64,000 bases of DNA from JAGPHI01 sp036641735 (GTDB lineage Bacteria; Bacillota; Clostridia; Oscillospirales; Ruminococcaceae): contig JAVWEG010000002.1 in assembly GCA_036641735.1 (NCBI GenBank), positions 4,582 through 68,581 on the forward strand, written 5' to 3'. The position numbers and the translations under genes are program-made. Positions within the stretch are counted from its first letter, which is position 1. The number at the start of each line of letters is the position of its first letter. The notes under the pieces are model-generated. The model did not search any database. It was not told where the DNA came from and saw only the letters and a list, made by a program, of their open reading frames with translations. Below are positions 26,298 to 35,667 of this stretch, piece after piece.

Positions 26298-27211
26298 TGG
26301 AAGCAAAAGTGTTAAAAGCGGAAAATTTAGTAAAGAGCTACGGTAAAAAAGAAGTTTTACATAATATTACTATTAGTATAGAACCCAATAAAATATACGG
26401 GCTGATAGGGCGCAACGGCGCAGGCAAAACTACACTTTTAAGTATATTAACGGCGCAAAATACGCATAATTCGGGCGAAGTAACCTACGGCGGCGACAAG
26501 GTATGGGAAAATGAAAAAGCACTGTGCAATATATGCTTTTCACGCGAGCTATCGCCTATGCTGATGTTTGGGCAAAACACCTTAAAGGTAAAGGAATACT
26601 TGCGCGCGGCAAGTGTATATTATCCTAATTGGGATAAGGAATATGCAAACAAGCTTGTGGAGGCATTTAAGCTTGATAAGAAAAAACGCATTTATAAGCT
26701 GTCTAAGGGTATGATGAGTATGGTGACTATTGTGATAGCGCTGGCATCGCGCGCACCGATAACTATGCTCGATGAGCCTGTGGCAGGGCTTGATGTAGTG
26801 GCACGCGAACAGTTTTACGAGCTTTTGATAGAGGACTATACGCAAACAGGGCGCACCTTTATCATATCCACGCATATTATTGAGGAAGCCGCTAATGTGC
26901 TAGAGGAAGTAATTTTGATGGACGACGGCAAAATTATGGAGATGGGCAATACAGAGGAATTAGTGGCGCAATTTAGCTATATATCAGGCAAGGCAGATAT
27001 AGTAGACGAGCTGACGCGCGGCATACAGATATTACACGAGGAAGGCATTGGCAGGCAAAAAACCGTATGCGTGCGCAAGAGCTGTGCCGAAATGGAGGAT
27101 AAATGCGCAGGGCAAGACGTAGATGTGTCGGCTGTGTCACTGCAAAAAATATTTGTACATCTTACGCAAAACAGCGAAGCTGTGCGTGAGGAGAGTGCTA
27201 AAAATGCTTAA
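26297..27211 (+). CDS. ABC transporter ATP-binding protein (YtrB-like)
   Basis: 304 residues. Walker A 'GLIGRNGAGKTTL' (about 36-48), a degenerate signature 'YKLSKGMMSM' instead of LSGGQ, Walker B 'APITMLDEPVAGLD' and the switch 'IISTHIIEEA' are all present. The altered signature is common in YtrB-type exporters. About 80 C-terminal residues extend beyond the ATPase fold. It energises the two membrane proteins that follow. AAGGAG precedes ATG 26297, and the start overlaps the GntR stop (TGATG). Confidence 0.93.
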   Translation: MEAKVLKAENLVKSYGKKEVLHNITISIEPNKIYGLIGRNGAGKTTLLSILTAQNTHNSGEVTYGGDKVWENEKALCNICFSRELSPMLMFGQNTLKVKEYLRAASVYYPNWDKEYANKLVEAFKLDKKKRIYKLSKGMMSMVTIVIALASRAPITMLDEPVAGLDVVAREQFYELLIEDYTQTGRTFIISTHIIEEAANVLEEVILMDDGKIMEMGNTEELVAQFSYISGKADIVDELTRGIQILHEEGIGRQKTVCVRKSCAEMEDKCAGQDVDVSAVSLQKIFVHLTQNSEAVREESAKNA

Positions 27212-27881
27212 AAGCGTAAAATATACAATTTTAAATTCAGCTAAATTAATCGCGATTATGCTTGCAATATTAATGGGCGCATTTGTGTTTTGCAAGCTTG
27301 CTTATCCTGTAGGAGCAGACGATAATCTGCAAATGTTTTCTATGTATCTCGGGATGCTTGTCGTAATGCCTTTTGCAGGGGCTATGTCCGGCTTTGCGTA
27401 TTACAGCAATATTGCTATATCAATGGGCGCTTCACGTCGGCATTATTTTTGGGGCGCACAGATATCTAAGCTTGCGACAGTGGCAGGCTTTACGGTAGAA
27501 GCTATATTAGGTGCATTTGTATTTAATAAGCTTTTGGGTGTTACCATTATAGACATATCGCAGAATAATATATCAATATTATTGATGCTTGCCTTTGTTA
27601 TGCTGTGCCTTGCCTGTGTGGGCGAGAGTATCGGGATTTTATCTGTGCGCTTTGGCAAGCTGGGTATGGCGCTATATATTATCGTTTGTCTAATTATGGG
27701 CGGATTATTCGGATTTCTTATAGGCTTTGGCGATAGCGAAAAAATATTCACTAAAATTATAGCTCCTGTTATGGGCTTATTTAATGATATCAACACCTTT
27801 GTTATAGCAATTCTGCTGACAGTGAGTATTTTAACGACAGCATTAAATTATTTTTTCAGCCGTAAGCTGACTGTGAGGTAA
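27204..27881 (+). CDS. ABC transporter membrane protein 1
   Basis: 225 residues with six hydrophobic segments and no conserved enzymatic motif. ATG 27204 overlaps the ATPase stop by eight bases and has GAGGAG upstream. It resembles the small exporter permeases that pair with YtrB-type ATPases ('YSNIAISMGASRRHYFWGAQISKLATVAGFT' recalls the ABC-2 subfamily). The substrate is unknown; antimicrobial peptides or cell-envelope compounds are typical for this class. Confidence 0.75.
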   Translation: MLKSVKYTILNSAKLIAIMLAILMGAFVFCKLAYPVGADDNLQMFSMYLGMLVVMPFAGAMSGFAYYSNIAISMGASRRHYFWGAQISKLATVAGFTVEAILGAFVFNKLLGVTIIDISQNNISILLMLAFVMLCLACVGESIGILSVRFGKLGMALYIIVCLIMGGLFGFLIGFGDSEKIFTKIIAPVMGLFNDINTFVIAILLTVSILTTALNYFFSRKLTVR

Positions 27882-27883
27882 AA

Positions 27884-28615
27884 ATGATGAGTAAAATAAA
27901 GCAGGAAATATACCTTTGTAAAGATAATTTTATCGGGCTTTTTTTAATAATGCTTGGTGGCTGGGTATTTGGATTTATTGTGGCATCTTTTGTATATATA
28001 TTTGCAAAAGAAGATGCTTATGCCAATGTCGGTGTTTTGATGGGGCTTATGTTTACGGCAATATTCTATTTTATGTTTATAATTATGTCTTTTAGCACAG
28101 GGCTAGAGCTTGCAGTAAGTATGGGGCGCACGCGCAAGGATTTTATTATCACAGAGCTTGTTAGTATGCTGGCGCTCGGTGTAGCTTCGCTTGCAGAGCT
28201 TGCCTTTTTAAGCATATTGGATATGGCGCTTGGCAAATTATTTTTTCCGCGGCTTTCGTTTGACGAGACATTTATAAATATATTCAGCTTTGATTTTATT
28301 AAAATAGCACTGCCTGTATTGATAGGGATTATGTGCGTAGGGATTTTTATTGCGGCTACGGTACAGCGCTTTGGCAAAAAAGCGTTTTGGATATTTTATT
28401 TTATAATGATGAGCTTCTTTTTATTCGGCGGCTCAATCGGTAAATACATTAAAGCAGATGACCGCAGTACTCTACTTGGCAATATTGTCTGCTCAATATC
28501 AGATGTCTTTACAGCACTTGGCAGCGGTGGTATAATAATTTTGGTATGCGCTGCCGCACTTGTTGCTTTGGGCATAGGAGTAGCGCTTTTACGCAAGGCA
28601 ACAATAAAAGCATAG
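27884..28615 (+). CDS. ABC transporter membrane protein 2
   Basis: 243 residues with six predicted helices. It starts three nt after the first permease. It carries the same 'ELAVSMGRTRKDFIITELVSMLALGVASLAELAF' pattern as its neighbour ('SMGxxRxxF'), so the two are probably paralogous halves of one channel. Two adjacent ATGs (27884, 27887) are both possible starts. The neighbouring protease gene follows after eight nt. Confidence 0.75.
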   Translation: MMSKIKQEIYLCKDNFIGLFLIMLGGWVFGFIVASFVYIFAKEDAYANVGVLMGLMFTAIFYFMFIIMSFSTGLELAVSMGRTRKDFIITELVSMLALGVASLAELAFLSILDMALGKLFFPRLSFDETFINIFSFDFIKIALPVLIGIMCVGIFIAATVQRFGKKAFWIFYFIMMSFFLFGGSIGKYIKADDRSTLLGNIVCSISDVFTALGSGGIIILVCAAALVALGIGVALLRKATIKA

Positions 28616-28623
28616 GAGGGCAT

Positions 28624-29544
28624 ATGGACAAAATAGAAAACGTGCCGTTTAAAAAAAACGTGTCACGAGTGGGCTTATCGCTTTTTGTTATGATGGCGGT
28701 AACACAGCTGGGGCAGGGAATACTTGCTGTAATTGTAAATATGCTAATGCCGAATTTTATGGAAAAGCCCTACAGTATGTGGGTAATAAGCTATGTACCT
28801 TTGTATCTTATTGCCGTGCCGATATACTTGTTTATGGCGCGGCGCATAGCTAATACCGATGTGCCAAGAGCGCGCGAGACTTTCGGCTTTGGCAAAATAT
28901 TGCGCACTGTATTTATATGCCTTGCGACAATGTATTTATTTAATATGGTATCCGTGCTACTGGTAATGGGCATAGGCTTTTTAAAGGGCGAGCCTGTTAT
29001 TAATCCGCTGTTAAATCTGCAAGAGTCCAGCGGCATTATATATAATATATTGTTTGGGGTATTGCTGGCTCCCATAGGCGAAGAAATAATGTTCAGATAC
29101 ATATTATATAAAAAGCTTGCAGGCTATGGAGATGTGGCATATATCGTACTTAGCGCGCTTGCGTTTGCAATGTTTCACGCTAATTTATCACAGCTTTTAT
29201 ATGCGTTTGCACTCGGAGTAATCTTCGCATACGTTATGGCAAAAACGCGCAAAATCGCTTTATCTATTTTCCTGCATATTTTTATCAATGCAATAGGTAT
29301 GGTGATAGCACCGCTTTTATCTACTAGTGAAGTAGGTATGATGATATTGGGATTGTTTGTGCTTATCAGCATATTTATAGGAATTATAGTGATAATATTC
29401 ACACTTATAAATCGCCGTCTGCACTTTGAAGGTGCTGTACAGGAAATGCCGAACAATGCGTTTGCCGCCTCTATTACAGCGCCCGGTATGGCACTTTATC
29501 TTTTGCTTACATTAGCACTTATAGTAATTACTATACTTATGTAA
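28624..29544 (+). CDS. CPBP-family intramembrane metalloprotease (CAAX protease-like)
   Basis: 306 residues and about eight membrane segments. The Abi/CPBP motifs are intact: 'GEEIMFRYILY' (EExxxR, about 158-168), 'FAMFHANL' (FxxxH) and 'HIFINAIG' (HxxxN). These residues form the glutamate/histidine active site of Rce1-type proteases. In Firmicutes such proteins often give immunity to bacteriocins or process peptides. AGGAGG precedes ATG 28624, and the gene is the last of the GntR-ABC operon, ending at a terminator. Confidence 0.9.
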   Translation: MDKIENVPFKKNVSRVGLSLFVMMAVTQLGQGILAVIVNMLMPNFMEKPYSMWVISYVPLYLIAVPIYLFMARRIANTDVPRARETFGFGKILRTVFICLATMYLFNMVSVLLVMGIGFLKGEPVINPLLNLQESSGIIYNILFGVLLAPIGEEIMFRYILYKKLAGYGDVAYIVLSALAFAMFHANLSQLLYAFALGVIFAYVMAKTRKIALSIFLHIFINAIGMVIAPLLSTSEVGMMILGLFVLISIFIGIIVIIFTLINRRLHFEGAVQEMPNNAFAASITAPGMALYLLLTLALIVITILM

Positions 29545-29556
29545 ATTTATTTATAA

Positions 29557-29589
29557 AAAAGGCTGTTGCAAAATTTGCAACAGCCTTTT
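29557..29589. terminator. Bidirectional terminator between CPBP protease and adhE
   Basis: AAAAGGCTGTTGC (29557-29569) pairs with GCAACAGCCTTTT (29577-29589) around a 7-nt AT loop. Confidence 0.88.
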
Positions 29590-29605
29590 AATTTATCTTG
29601 GATTT

Positions 29606-32215
29606 TTATTTGCCGTAATATGCCTTTAGGTATAAATCTTTTATTTCGCTTACTAAAGGATATACAGGGTTTGCTGTGGTGCATTGATCCTCAAATGCCT
29701 TGTATGAAAGCTCGTCTACCTTAGATAGGAACTCGCCCTCTTTTATGCCGCAGTCCTTGATAGTTAAAGGACGTTCTGTTGCCTTCATCAGTCCGCGTGC
29801 CATTTCCACAAGGCTCTTTACGCCCTCTTCTGTAGTGGAAGCAGGCAAGCCTAAATGCTTAGAGATTTTGGCATAGCGTGTATCGGCAATATATTCCTTG
29901 TATTTCGGGAATGAGGCAAACTTGGTAGGACGTTTTGCATTATACTCTATTACATAAGGCAATAGTATAGCGTTTGCGCGGCCGTGAGGAATGTGAAATT
30001 CGCCGCCAAGCTTATGTGCCATAGAGTGATTAAGCCCTAAGAATGCGTTAGTAAATGCCATACCTGCTATAGCGGATGCATTGTGCATTTTCTCGCGCGC
30101 CTTGTGGTCGCCCTCTGTAAACGAGCGCTCAAGATAGGTGTACACCATATATATTGCGTGCAAGGCTAAGCCGTCGGTATAATCTGATGCCATTACGGAT
30201 ACATATGCTTCAATAGCGTGTGTTAATACGTCAAGCCCTGTATCAGCCACAATGCTTTTTGGCATAGACCAAGTGAATTGCGGATCTATAATAGCAACGT
30301 CAGGAGTAAGGCTATAGTCGGCAAGCGGATATTTAATATTGCCATTTAGCTTATCTGTGATAACTGCGAAGCTTGTAACCTCGGAGCCTGTACCGGAAGT
30401 GGTGGGGATAGCTACCAGCTTTGTTTTTTCGCCAAGCTTCGGGAATGTAAATGCGCGTTTACGGATATCCAAAAAGCGCTGACGTAAGCCGTCGAAGCTT
30501 GTATCGGGATGCTCGTAAAACAGCCACATACCCTTAGCGGCATCTATTGCAGAGCCGCCGCCGATAGCAATGATAACATCAGGCTGGAACTGGCGCATTG
30601 CCTCTACACCGCGCATAATGCACTCTACAGATGGATCGGACTCTACATCGGAGTATATTTCGCTATGGCAATATACCTCGCGCTTGCGCAAGTAATACAA
30701 TACTTTATCCACATTGCCAAGCTTTACCATCATAGGATCGGTAACTATAAATGCGCGTGAGATATCCTCCATTTTCTCGAGGTATTGGATAGAGTCTTCC
30801 TCAAAGTAAATCTTAGGCGGTACTTTAAACCATTGCATATTTACTCTCCTCTTTGCGATGCGCTTTTTGTTGATAAGGTTTACAGTAGTTACGTTTTGTG
30901 ACACGGAGTTTTTGCCATAAGAGCCACAGCCAAGTGTGAGCGACGGAGTATTGGTATTGTAAATATCACCTATAGCACCTTGTGAAGATGGGCTGTTTAC
31001 TATAATGCGGCCTACCTTCATCGCAGCTCCGTAAGCATCGGCAATGGCGGCTTCGCCCGTATGGATAACGGCAGAATGTCCAAGACCGCCAAGCTCCAGC
31101 ATTGTCTCGGCATATTCAAAGCCCTGATTTTGGTCTTTACATACAAAATAAGCAAGCACAGGGGACAGCTTTTCAAAGCTAAGCTTATATTTAGCACTTG
31201 GCTCAGGCAGCGGCGCTATCAATATCTTAGTGGCTTTCGGTACATTTAAGCCTGCTTGCTCGGCTATCCAGTTAGCACTCATACCTACTACAGGTGCAAA
31301 TACACCCTTGTTAGGATCGGGGAACATATATTTTGTAAGCTTTTCTGTCTCTTCTTTATTAAGGAAATAGCAGTTATTCAGCTTCATATAATCTTCAAAT
31401 TCTTTGCTGATATCTTTATCCACTATTACGGCTTGCTCTGAAGCGCAAATCATACCATTATCAAAGGTTTTGCTCATCATAAGGTCTGTGCAAGCGCGGT
31501 GCAGATGGCAAGACTTTTCAATATAGCAAGGCACGTTGCCGGGGCCTACACCAAGCGCAGGCTTGCCGCAGGAATACGCGCTCTTTACCATTCCGGGACC
31601 GCCTGTGGCAAGAATAGTGGCAACACCTGGGTGATTCATCAGCGCCTGTGTCGCATCTATAGACGGAGTATCTATCCACTGGATACAGTTAACGGGAGCG
31701 CCTGCTTTAATAGCCGCATCACGCACTATACGCGCTGCTTCTACAGAGCATTTTTGTGCCGACGGATGAAAGCCGAATATAATAGGATTGCGCGTTTTTA
31801 CTGCAATAAGGCTCTTAAATAAAGTGGTGGAGGTAGGGTTCGTAGTAGGTGTAACACCGCAGATTACGCCGATAGGCTCTGCTACTACCACAAAGTTTTC
31901 CATTTCGTTTTCTTCAAGTATGCCAACGGTTTTTTCTTTTTTAATATTATGCCAAATGTATTCAGTGGCAAACATATTTTTAATAACCTTGTCCTCGTAC
32001 ACACCGCGCCCTGTTTCCTCTATAGCCATACGTGCAAGCTCTTGATGCTTGTCAAGCCCTGCCAATGCCATTTCGTGTACTATATTATCTATAGCATCTT
32101 GGTCCAGCACCATAAATTCTTCCAATGCCTTTTGTGCTTTAGATACTAATACGTCTATTGCTTCATATACCGGATTTTTCGCGGCTTCTACTGCTACCTT
32201 CGCTTTTTCTGCCAT
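29606..32215 (-). CDS. adhE: Bifunctional acetaldehyde-CoA/alcohol dehydrogenase
   Basis: 869 residues. It reduces acetyl-CoA to acetaldehyde and then ethanol with NADH, regenerating NAD+ in fermentation. The N-terminal aldehyde dehydrogenase half has the catalytic cysteine in 'FDNGMICASEQ' (Cys257) and 'TGGPGMVKSAYSCGKPALGVGPGN'. The C-terminal iron-dependent alcohol dehydrogenase half starts near 450 ('WFKVPPKIYFEEDSIQYLE') and has 'IAIGGGSAIDAAKG' and the iron ligands in 'HSMAHKLGGEFHIPHG'. It is monocistronic with a good promoter. Confidence 0.97.
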   Translation of the reverse strand: MAEKAKVAVEAAKNPVYEAIDVLVSKAQKALEEFMVLDQDAIDNIVHEMALAGLDKHQELARMAIEETGRGVYEDKVIKNMFATEYIWHNIKKEKTVGILEENEMENFVVVAEPIGVICGVTPTTNPTSTTLFKSLIAVKTRNPIIFGFHPSAQKCSVEAARIVRDAAIKAGAPVNCIQWIDTPSIDATQALMNHPGVATILATGGPGMVKSAYSCGKPALGVGPGNVPCYIEKSCHLHRACTDLMMSKTFDNGMICASEQAVIVDKDISKEFEDYMKLNNCYFLNKEETEKLTKYMFPDPNKGVFAPVVGMSANWIAEQAGLNVPKATKILIAPLPEPSAKYKLSFEKLSPVLAYFVCKDQNQGFEYAETMLELGGLGHSAVIHTGEAAIADAYGAAMKVGRIIVNSPSSQGAIGDIYNTNTPSLTLGCGSYGKNSVSQNVTTVNLINKKRIAKRRVNMQWFKVPPKIYFEEDSIQYLEKMEDISRAFIVTDPMMVKLGNVDKVLYYLRKREVYCHSEIYSDVESDPSVECIMRGVEAMRQFQPDVIIAIGGGSAIDAAKGMWLFYEHPDTSFDGLRQRFLDIRKRAFTFPKLGEKTKLVAIPTTSGTGSEVTSFAVITDKLNGNIKYPLADYSLTPDVAIIDPQFTWSMPKSIVADTGLDVLTHAIEAYVSVMASDYTDGLALHAIYMVYTYLERSFTEGDHKAREKMHNASAIAGMAFTNAFLGLNHSMAHKLGGEFHIPHGRANAILLPYVIEYNAKRPTKFASFPKYKEYIADTRYAKISKHLGLPASTTEEGVKSLVEMARGLMKATERPLTIKDCGIKEGEFLSKVDELSYKAFEDQCTTANPVYPLVSEIKDLYLKAYYGK

Positions 32216-32258
32216 ATTATAATACCCTCCTGTTATTTATGTGTTTTAGCTTGACCAA

Positions 32259-32287
32259 AGTATAACATATCGTTAAAAAAATATCAA
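32259..32287 (-). promoter_or_regulatory. Putative adhE promoter
   Basis: Minus strand: -35 TTGATA (32282-32287), 17-bp spacer, -10 TATACT (32259-32264), about 43 nt upstream of the start codon. Confidence 0.65.
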
Positions 32288-32394
32288 TGTACAATCCGAC
32301 GAATGTTGTCAGTTTGCGCAAAGAGTTTTAGTAATATTGTCAAAAGTTTAACAATCAATTCATAAAATAGTTTTGAGAGGGTGCAAATGGCTTT

Positions 32395-33309
32395 TTATGC
32401 TTTGTGTGAAATTATAAGCACCCAGTCCTTATCGGTTAATATCTTTTCTATAGTAAGCCCCGATGCAATTATCGCTGATTGCACCTGTGCTGCGCGGTCT
32501 TTTATTATACCGCTTGCGATAAATATTCCGTTATCGGCAAGCAATGGCTTTATAGACGGGGATAAGCCGATAATGGCATTAGCTACTATATTAGCGCATA
32601 TTATATCGTATTTACCTGTTGCCTTATCGGATAAATCACCTATCAGCACTTTAAAATGGTCGTTTACATTATTAAGCAAGGCATTTTCGCCTGCTGTGCG
32701 CACGCACACGGGATCTATATCCACACCGTCAGCTTGTGCTGCGCCCAGCTTTAGCGCTGCAATGGCAAGTATGCCGCTGCCTGTGCCAATGTCCAGTACG
32801 CGCTCCCCACCGTGTACACGCTCGTCTAAAACGGATAAACACAGGCTTGTGGTTTCGTGTGTGCCTGTGCCGAAGGCAAGCCCGGGATCTAGGCGGATAA
32901 TGATGCGGCTTGTGTTATATTCTTCCCAGCTTGGCACTATGGCAAGGCGATTGCCAATGTCGCGTGCGTGATAATATTTGCGCCAGCCATTTGCAAAGTC
33001 TTCTTCTTTTATATCCACATTATCTATATGATATTGTATATTTGCAGCCAATAGCTTGCTTTGCAAAGCGTTTACAAGGGTTACGCATTTATCGGCACTG
33101 TTTGCGTATAAATGAACAATTACTTCGTCGCGGCATTTATTTAATAAATCTTTTTCTATCAAGTCCACGTGCGCTATTTCTTCCACTTCTTTTTCAAGGC
33201 TTGAATAATCTTCTATATATATTCCGTCCTCGGCAAGCTCTGTAGATATTGCTTCGCAAAGCTCTGCATCTGCAAGCGGCACTTTTACTTTAATATCTAT
33301 CCAGTCCAT
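32395..33309 (-). CDS. prmA: Ribosomal protein L11 methyltransferase
   Basis: 304 residues. It trimethylates ribosomal protein L11 using S-adenosylmethionine. The N-terminal ferredoxin-like substrate-recognition domain (about 1-95) is followed by a Rossmann methyltransferase: 'VLDIGTGSGILAIAALKLGA' (SAM loop), 'GVDIDPVCVRTAGENALLN' and 'DIICANIVANAIIGL' (the NxxA motif of PrmA). AAGGAG lies before the ATG. It starts 42 nt after the upstream surface-protein gene and could share its transcript. Confidence 0.95.
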   Translation of the reverse strand: MDWIDIKVKVPLADAELCEAISTELAEDGIYIEDYSSLEKEVEEIAHVDLIEKDLLNKCRDEVIVHLYANSADKCVTLVNALQSKLLAANIQYHIDNVDIKEEDFANGWRKYYHARDIGNRLAIVPSWEEYNTSRIIIRLDPGLAFGTGTHETTSLCLSVLDERVHGGERVLDIGTGSGILAIAALKLGAAQADGVDIDPVCVRTAGENALLNNVNDHFKVLIGDLSDKATGKYDIICANIVANAIIGLSPSIKPLLADNGIFIASGIIKDRAAQVQSAIIASGLTIEKILTDKDWVLIISHKA

Positions 33310-33351
33310 TTAAATCTCCTTGTTTAAAATATATGTAATTTAAATTTTGCA

Positions 33352-35286
33352 TTAAAGCAAATCGTCAAAATCGTCGTAGCTGTCTTTATTATAGGTTTCG
33401 CTATCAAGCATACGCTCCAGCTGAGTAAGCTCATCTTCGGGTGCTTGTGCTGACGGTGCATTGTCCTGCTCTGCATTAAGCTTCTTTTTCCACACAAAGT
33501 ATATGCTTATTGCGGCTATCAGCACCACTATCGGTATTGCCGCTCCAAGTAGCTTTATATTATTTGTACCGTCTTTTTTAATATTTACTTCGCTGCTTGC
33601 CGCCTTAGGCGCAGCATTGCTTGCGGCAGGTATGTTTTCTTCGCGCGCCGCAGCTTCGCTTGCGCTTTCTTTAGGCTGTGATATAGAAGAGCTGCTTTGG
33701 CTGCTTTCTATTTTTTCGGTAAAAGTAAACAACGGTTTTAAATCACTCGGAGCGCGCCCTGTTTGCAAATATAGCATAGTAAAATACTGCTCAAGGGCTA
33801 CAAGATCCTCTGCCCCAAGCGCAGCGCGTTCGGGTACAGACAGCTCTTTATACATATCTAAAGTTTTTTCGATATAATTGGCATTAGCTTTTACATCGCC
33901 TGCCACGGTGGCTTCTATATTACTTTTGTGTAAATAATCAAGCCTTGCTTTTAAATCCGTCATTCCCTGTGTGGGGGTGGTAATAGCATCTGCGCTTGGC
34001 GGCACAGACGATGATGAAGTATCACCTTGCTTAGGCGCTGTTATTCCGAGATTAATGCCGATGCTTTTCTCGGTGCGATTGCCTGCCCAATCGGTGACGC
34101 GCAGCCATAAAGTGTGAGCGCCTCCGCTTGAAATAGTGTGTGCGTAGGGTATGCTTTTTATGCCCTCCGCTTCAAGCTCGTCGTTTTCGTCGCTTTGGTA
34201 TTCGCCATTATCTATACGATATTCCATCTTTGCAATACCGCTTGCTTCGTCTTTTATCTGAGCTTTTACAGTGAGGCTTGTTGCGGCTGCCCACGCGCTT
34301 TCGCCAAGAGGTGCATCGCTCCACGGGCTGTCGTTTACGCTGATGTTTTCAATGAGCGGTGCAGTGGAATCTTTTTTTACTTTTATCTGCACATCAGAGG
34401 ATAGCGAGCCGTCTATTGCTTTTATCTGCACTCCGAGCGAAGTAATGCCGTCATCAGTTACGGGGTTTGGCCCCGTTACCACTATACCGCTATTGCCTTT
34501 TTGCGCTACCACTTCTACAGAGGAGCGAAACCAATCGCTGCCCACTGCCTTATCGCCTACCAGCTTATATCCATTGCCCACTATTTCTTTATCGGAGGTA
34601 ACGGTTACGGTATAGCTTGTTTCTTCGCTCGCATAATGGTTATTATCCTCGGGCAAATGCACTGTAAGTATAGCTTTGCCGGGGGCAAGCGCTGTAAAGC
34701 GAGCAGGCTTTCCTTCTTCCATCTGCACTACTTCATTACTGCCTACACTCCAAGAATATATAGGCGTTACTCCCGAGCTCCACATTGTAGACAAAACACC
34801 TAGACCGCCCACCGATATTGTGCCGCCTTGCCTATCCTCGTTTTCCACAAGGTCAGCAGAGCTTGAATGTAATTCAGGCGCCGTTTGGTGAATACGACGG
34901 ATAGTGAGTGCATTGTCATATTCTTGCATTAAGGTGCCGTTTTCACACAGATATCCTGAGCTTTTGCTAAATTCTACTATTGCTTTATACACTCCGCACT
35001 GCGAAGGTGCGGCTACGGCTTTATCGGGCTTTGCCAATTTTGTACCGTCTCCGGAATGAGTGCGCGCATACATTACGATATATCCTTCAATGCCTTTTAT
35101 GCTGGGGTTAACCTCGGCGGTATGCCGTGTGGGAGTATTGTTTGTTTTGCGTGCATATTCTGTATCATTGCGAGTAAAAGTAAAGCTTATACGCTTTGCG
35201 GCAGCGTTCACAGGTACGCACAGTGACACAGCTATGCACAATGCCGCCGCTATTGCAAGCAGGCTGCGAAATCTACTTTTTTTCAT
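33352..35286 (-). CDS. Secreted, membrane-anchored Ig-like repeat protein
   Basis: 644 residues. It has a signal peptide ('MKKSRFRSLLAIAAALCIAVSLCVPVNA'), then an extracellular part with Ig-like (Big/MBG) segments: 'RISFTFTRNDTEYARKTNN', a bacterial Ig block around 'YSWSVGSNEVVQMEEGKPARFTALAPGKAILTVHLPEDNNHYASEETSYTVTV' and an HYR-like block with 'MEYRIDNGEY...HTLWLRVTDWAGNRTEKS'. A Ser/Ala-rich linker, one transmembrane helix (about 578-600) and an acidic tail ending 'DSYDDFDDLL' follow. No sortase motif is seen. It may act in adhesion or envelope structure. ATG 35286 follows GGTGG. Confidence 0.7.
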   Translation of the reverse strand: MKKSRFRSLLAIAAALCIAVSLCVPVNAAAKRISFTFTRNDTEYARKTNNTPTRHTAEVNPSIKGIEGYIVMYARTHSGDGTKLAKPDKAVAAPSQCGVYKAIVEFSKSSGYLCENGTLMQEYDNALTIRRIHQTAPELHSSSADLVENEDRQGGTISVGGLGVLSTMWSSGVTPIYSWSVGSNEVVQMEEGKPARFTALAPGKAILTVHLPEDNNHYASEETSYTVTVTSDKEIVGNGYKLVGDKAVGSDWFRSSVEVVAQKGNSGIVVTGPNPVTDDGITSLGVQIKAIDGSLSSDVQIKVKKDSTAPLIENISVNDSPWSDAPLGESAWAAATSLTVKAQIKDEASGIAKMEYRIDNGEYQSDENDELEAEGIKSIPYAHTISSGGAHTLWLRVTDWAGNRTEKSIGINLGITAPKQGDTSSSSVPPSADAITTPTQGMTDLKARLDYLHKSNIEATVAGDVKANANYIEKTLDMYKELSVPERAALGAEDLVALEQYFTMLYLQTGRAPSDLKPLFTFTEKIESSQSSSSISQPKESASEAAAREENIPAASNAAPKAASSEVNIKKDGTNNIKLLGAAIPIVVLIAAISIYFVWKKKLNAEQDNAPSAQAPEDELTQLERMLDSETYNKDSYDDFDDLL

Positions 35287-35318
35287 AGCTATCCACCACC
35301 TTTGTAAAATTAATTTAT

Positions 35319-35558
35319 ATAATAATAATAACATATCCGCAGCTTTGCTGCGCTACAGCAAGCCCGTGAGGGATTGCTATGTTTCAATGTTCGCTCAGGT
35401 GTCAAAATCTTCGATTTTGGGTACACCGTGCGGTTATTATAACACACACCGCAGCTTTGCTGCGTACAACAAAAGCGGTGCTCCGCTTTTGCGTGTTTCA
35501 ATGTTCGCTCAGGTGTCAAAATCTTTGATTTTGGGTACACCGTGCGGTTATTATAACA
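35319..35558. repeat. Tandem pair of 114-bp structured repeat units
   Basis: Two units share period 114 with the copy at 25677: GTTATTATAACACA at 35433-35446 and GTTATTATAACA at 35547-35558, with a degenerate left boundary near 35319-35335. Hairpin 1 (CGCAGC-TTT-GCTGCG) is at 35338-35352 and 35450-35464. Hairpin 2 differs: AGCAAGCCC-GTGA-GGGATTGCT (one mismatch, GNRA-type loop) in the first and AAAAGCGG-TGCT-CCGCTTTT in the second. Hairpin 3 (AAAATC/GATTTT) is conserved. Together they fill most of the 381-nt gap between the surface-protein and aspS genes. Confidence 0.87.
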
Positions 35559-35610
35559 TAAATAAACATACAGCACAATATTTGCAGAAGCTTTGCTTTT
35601 TTGTTTTGCA

Positions 35611-35657
35611 AATAATGGGTGATTATAAAACTTGTCGTTTTATAATTACCCATTATT
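35611..35657 (-). terminator. Terminator of the hisS-aspS operon
   Basis: A 21-bp stem with a single G-U pair (35611-35631 with 35637-35657) and a 5-nt loop, just past the aspS stop codon. Confidence 0.8.
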
Positions 35658-35667
35658 AATATATTAT

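Noticed and set aside
35319..35558. The repeated units looked at first like a CRISPR array
   Set aside because: The units are about 114 bp with internal hairpins and no unique spacers of constant size, and no cas genes are nearby.
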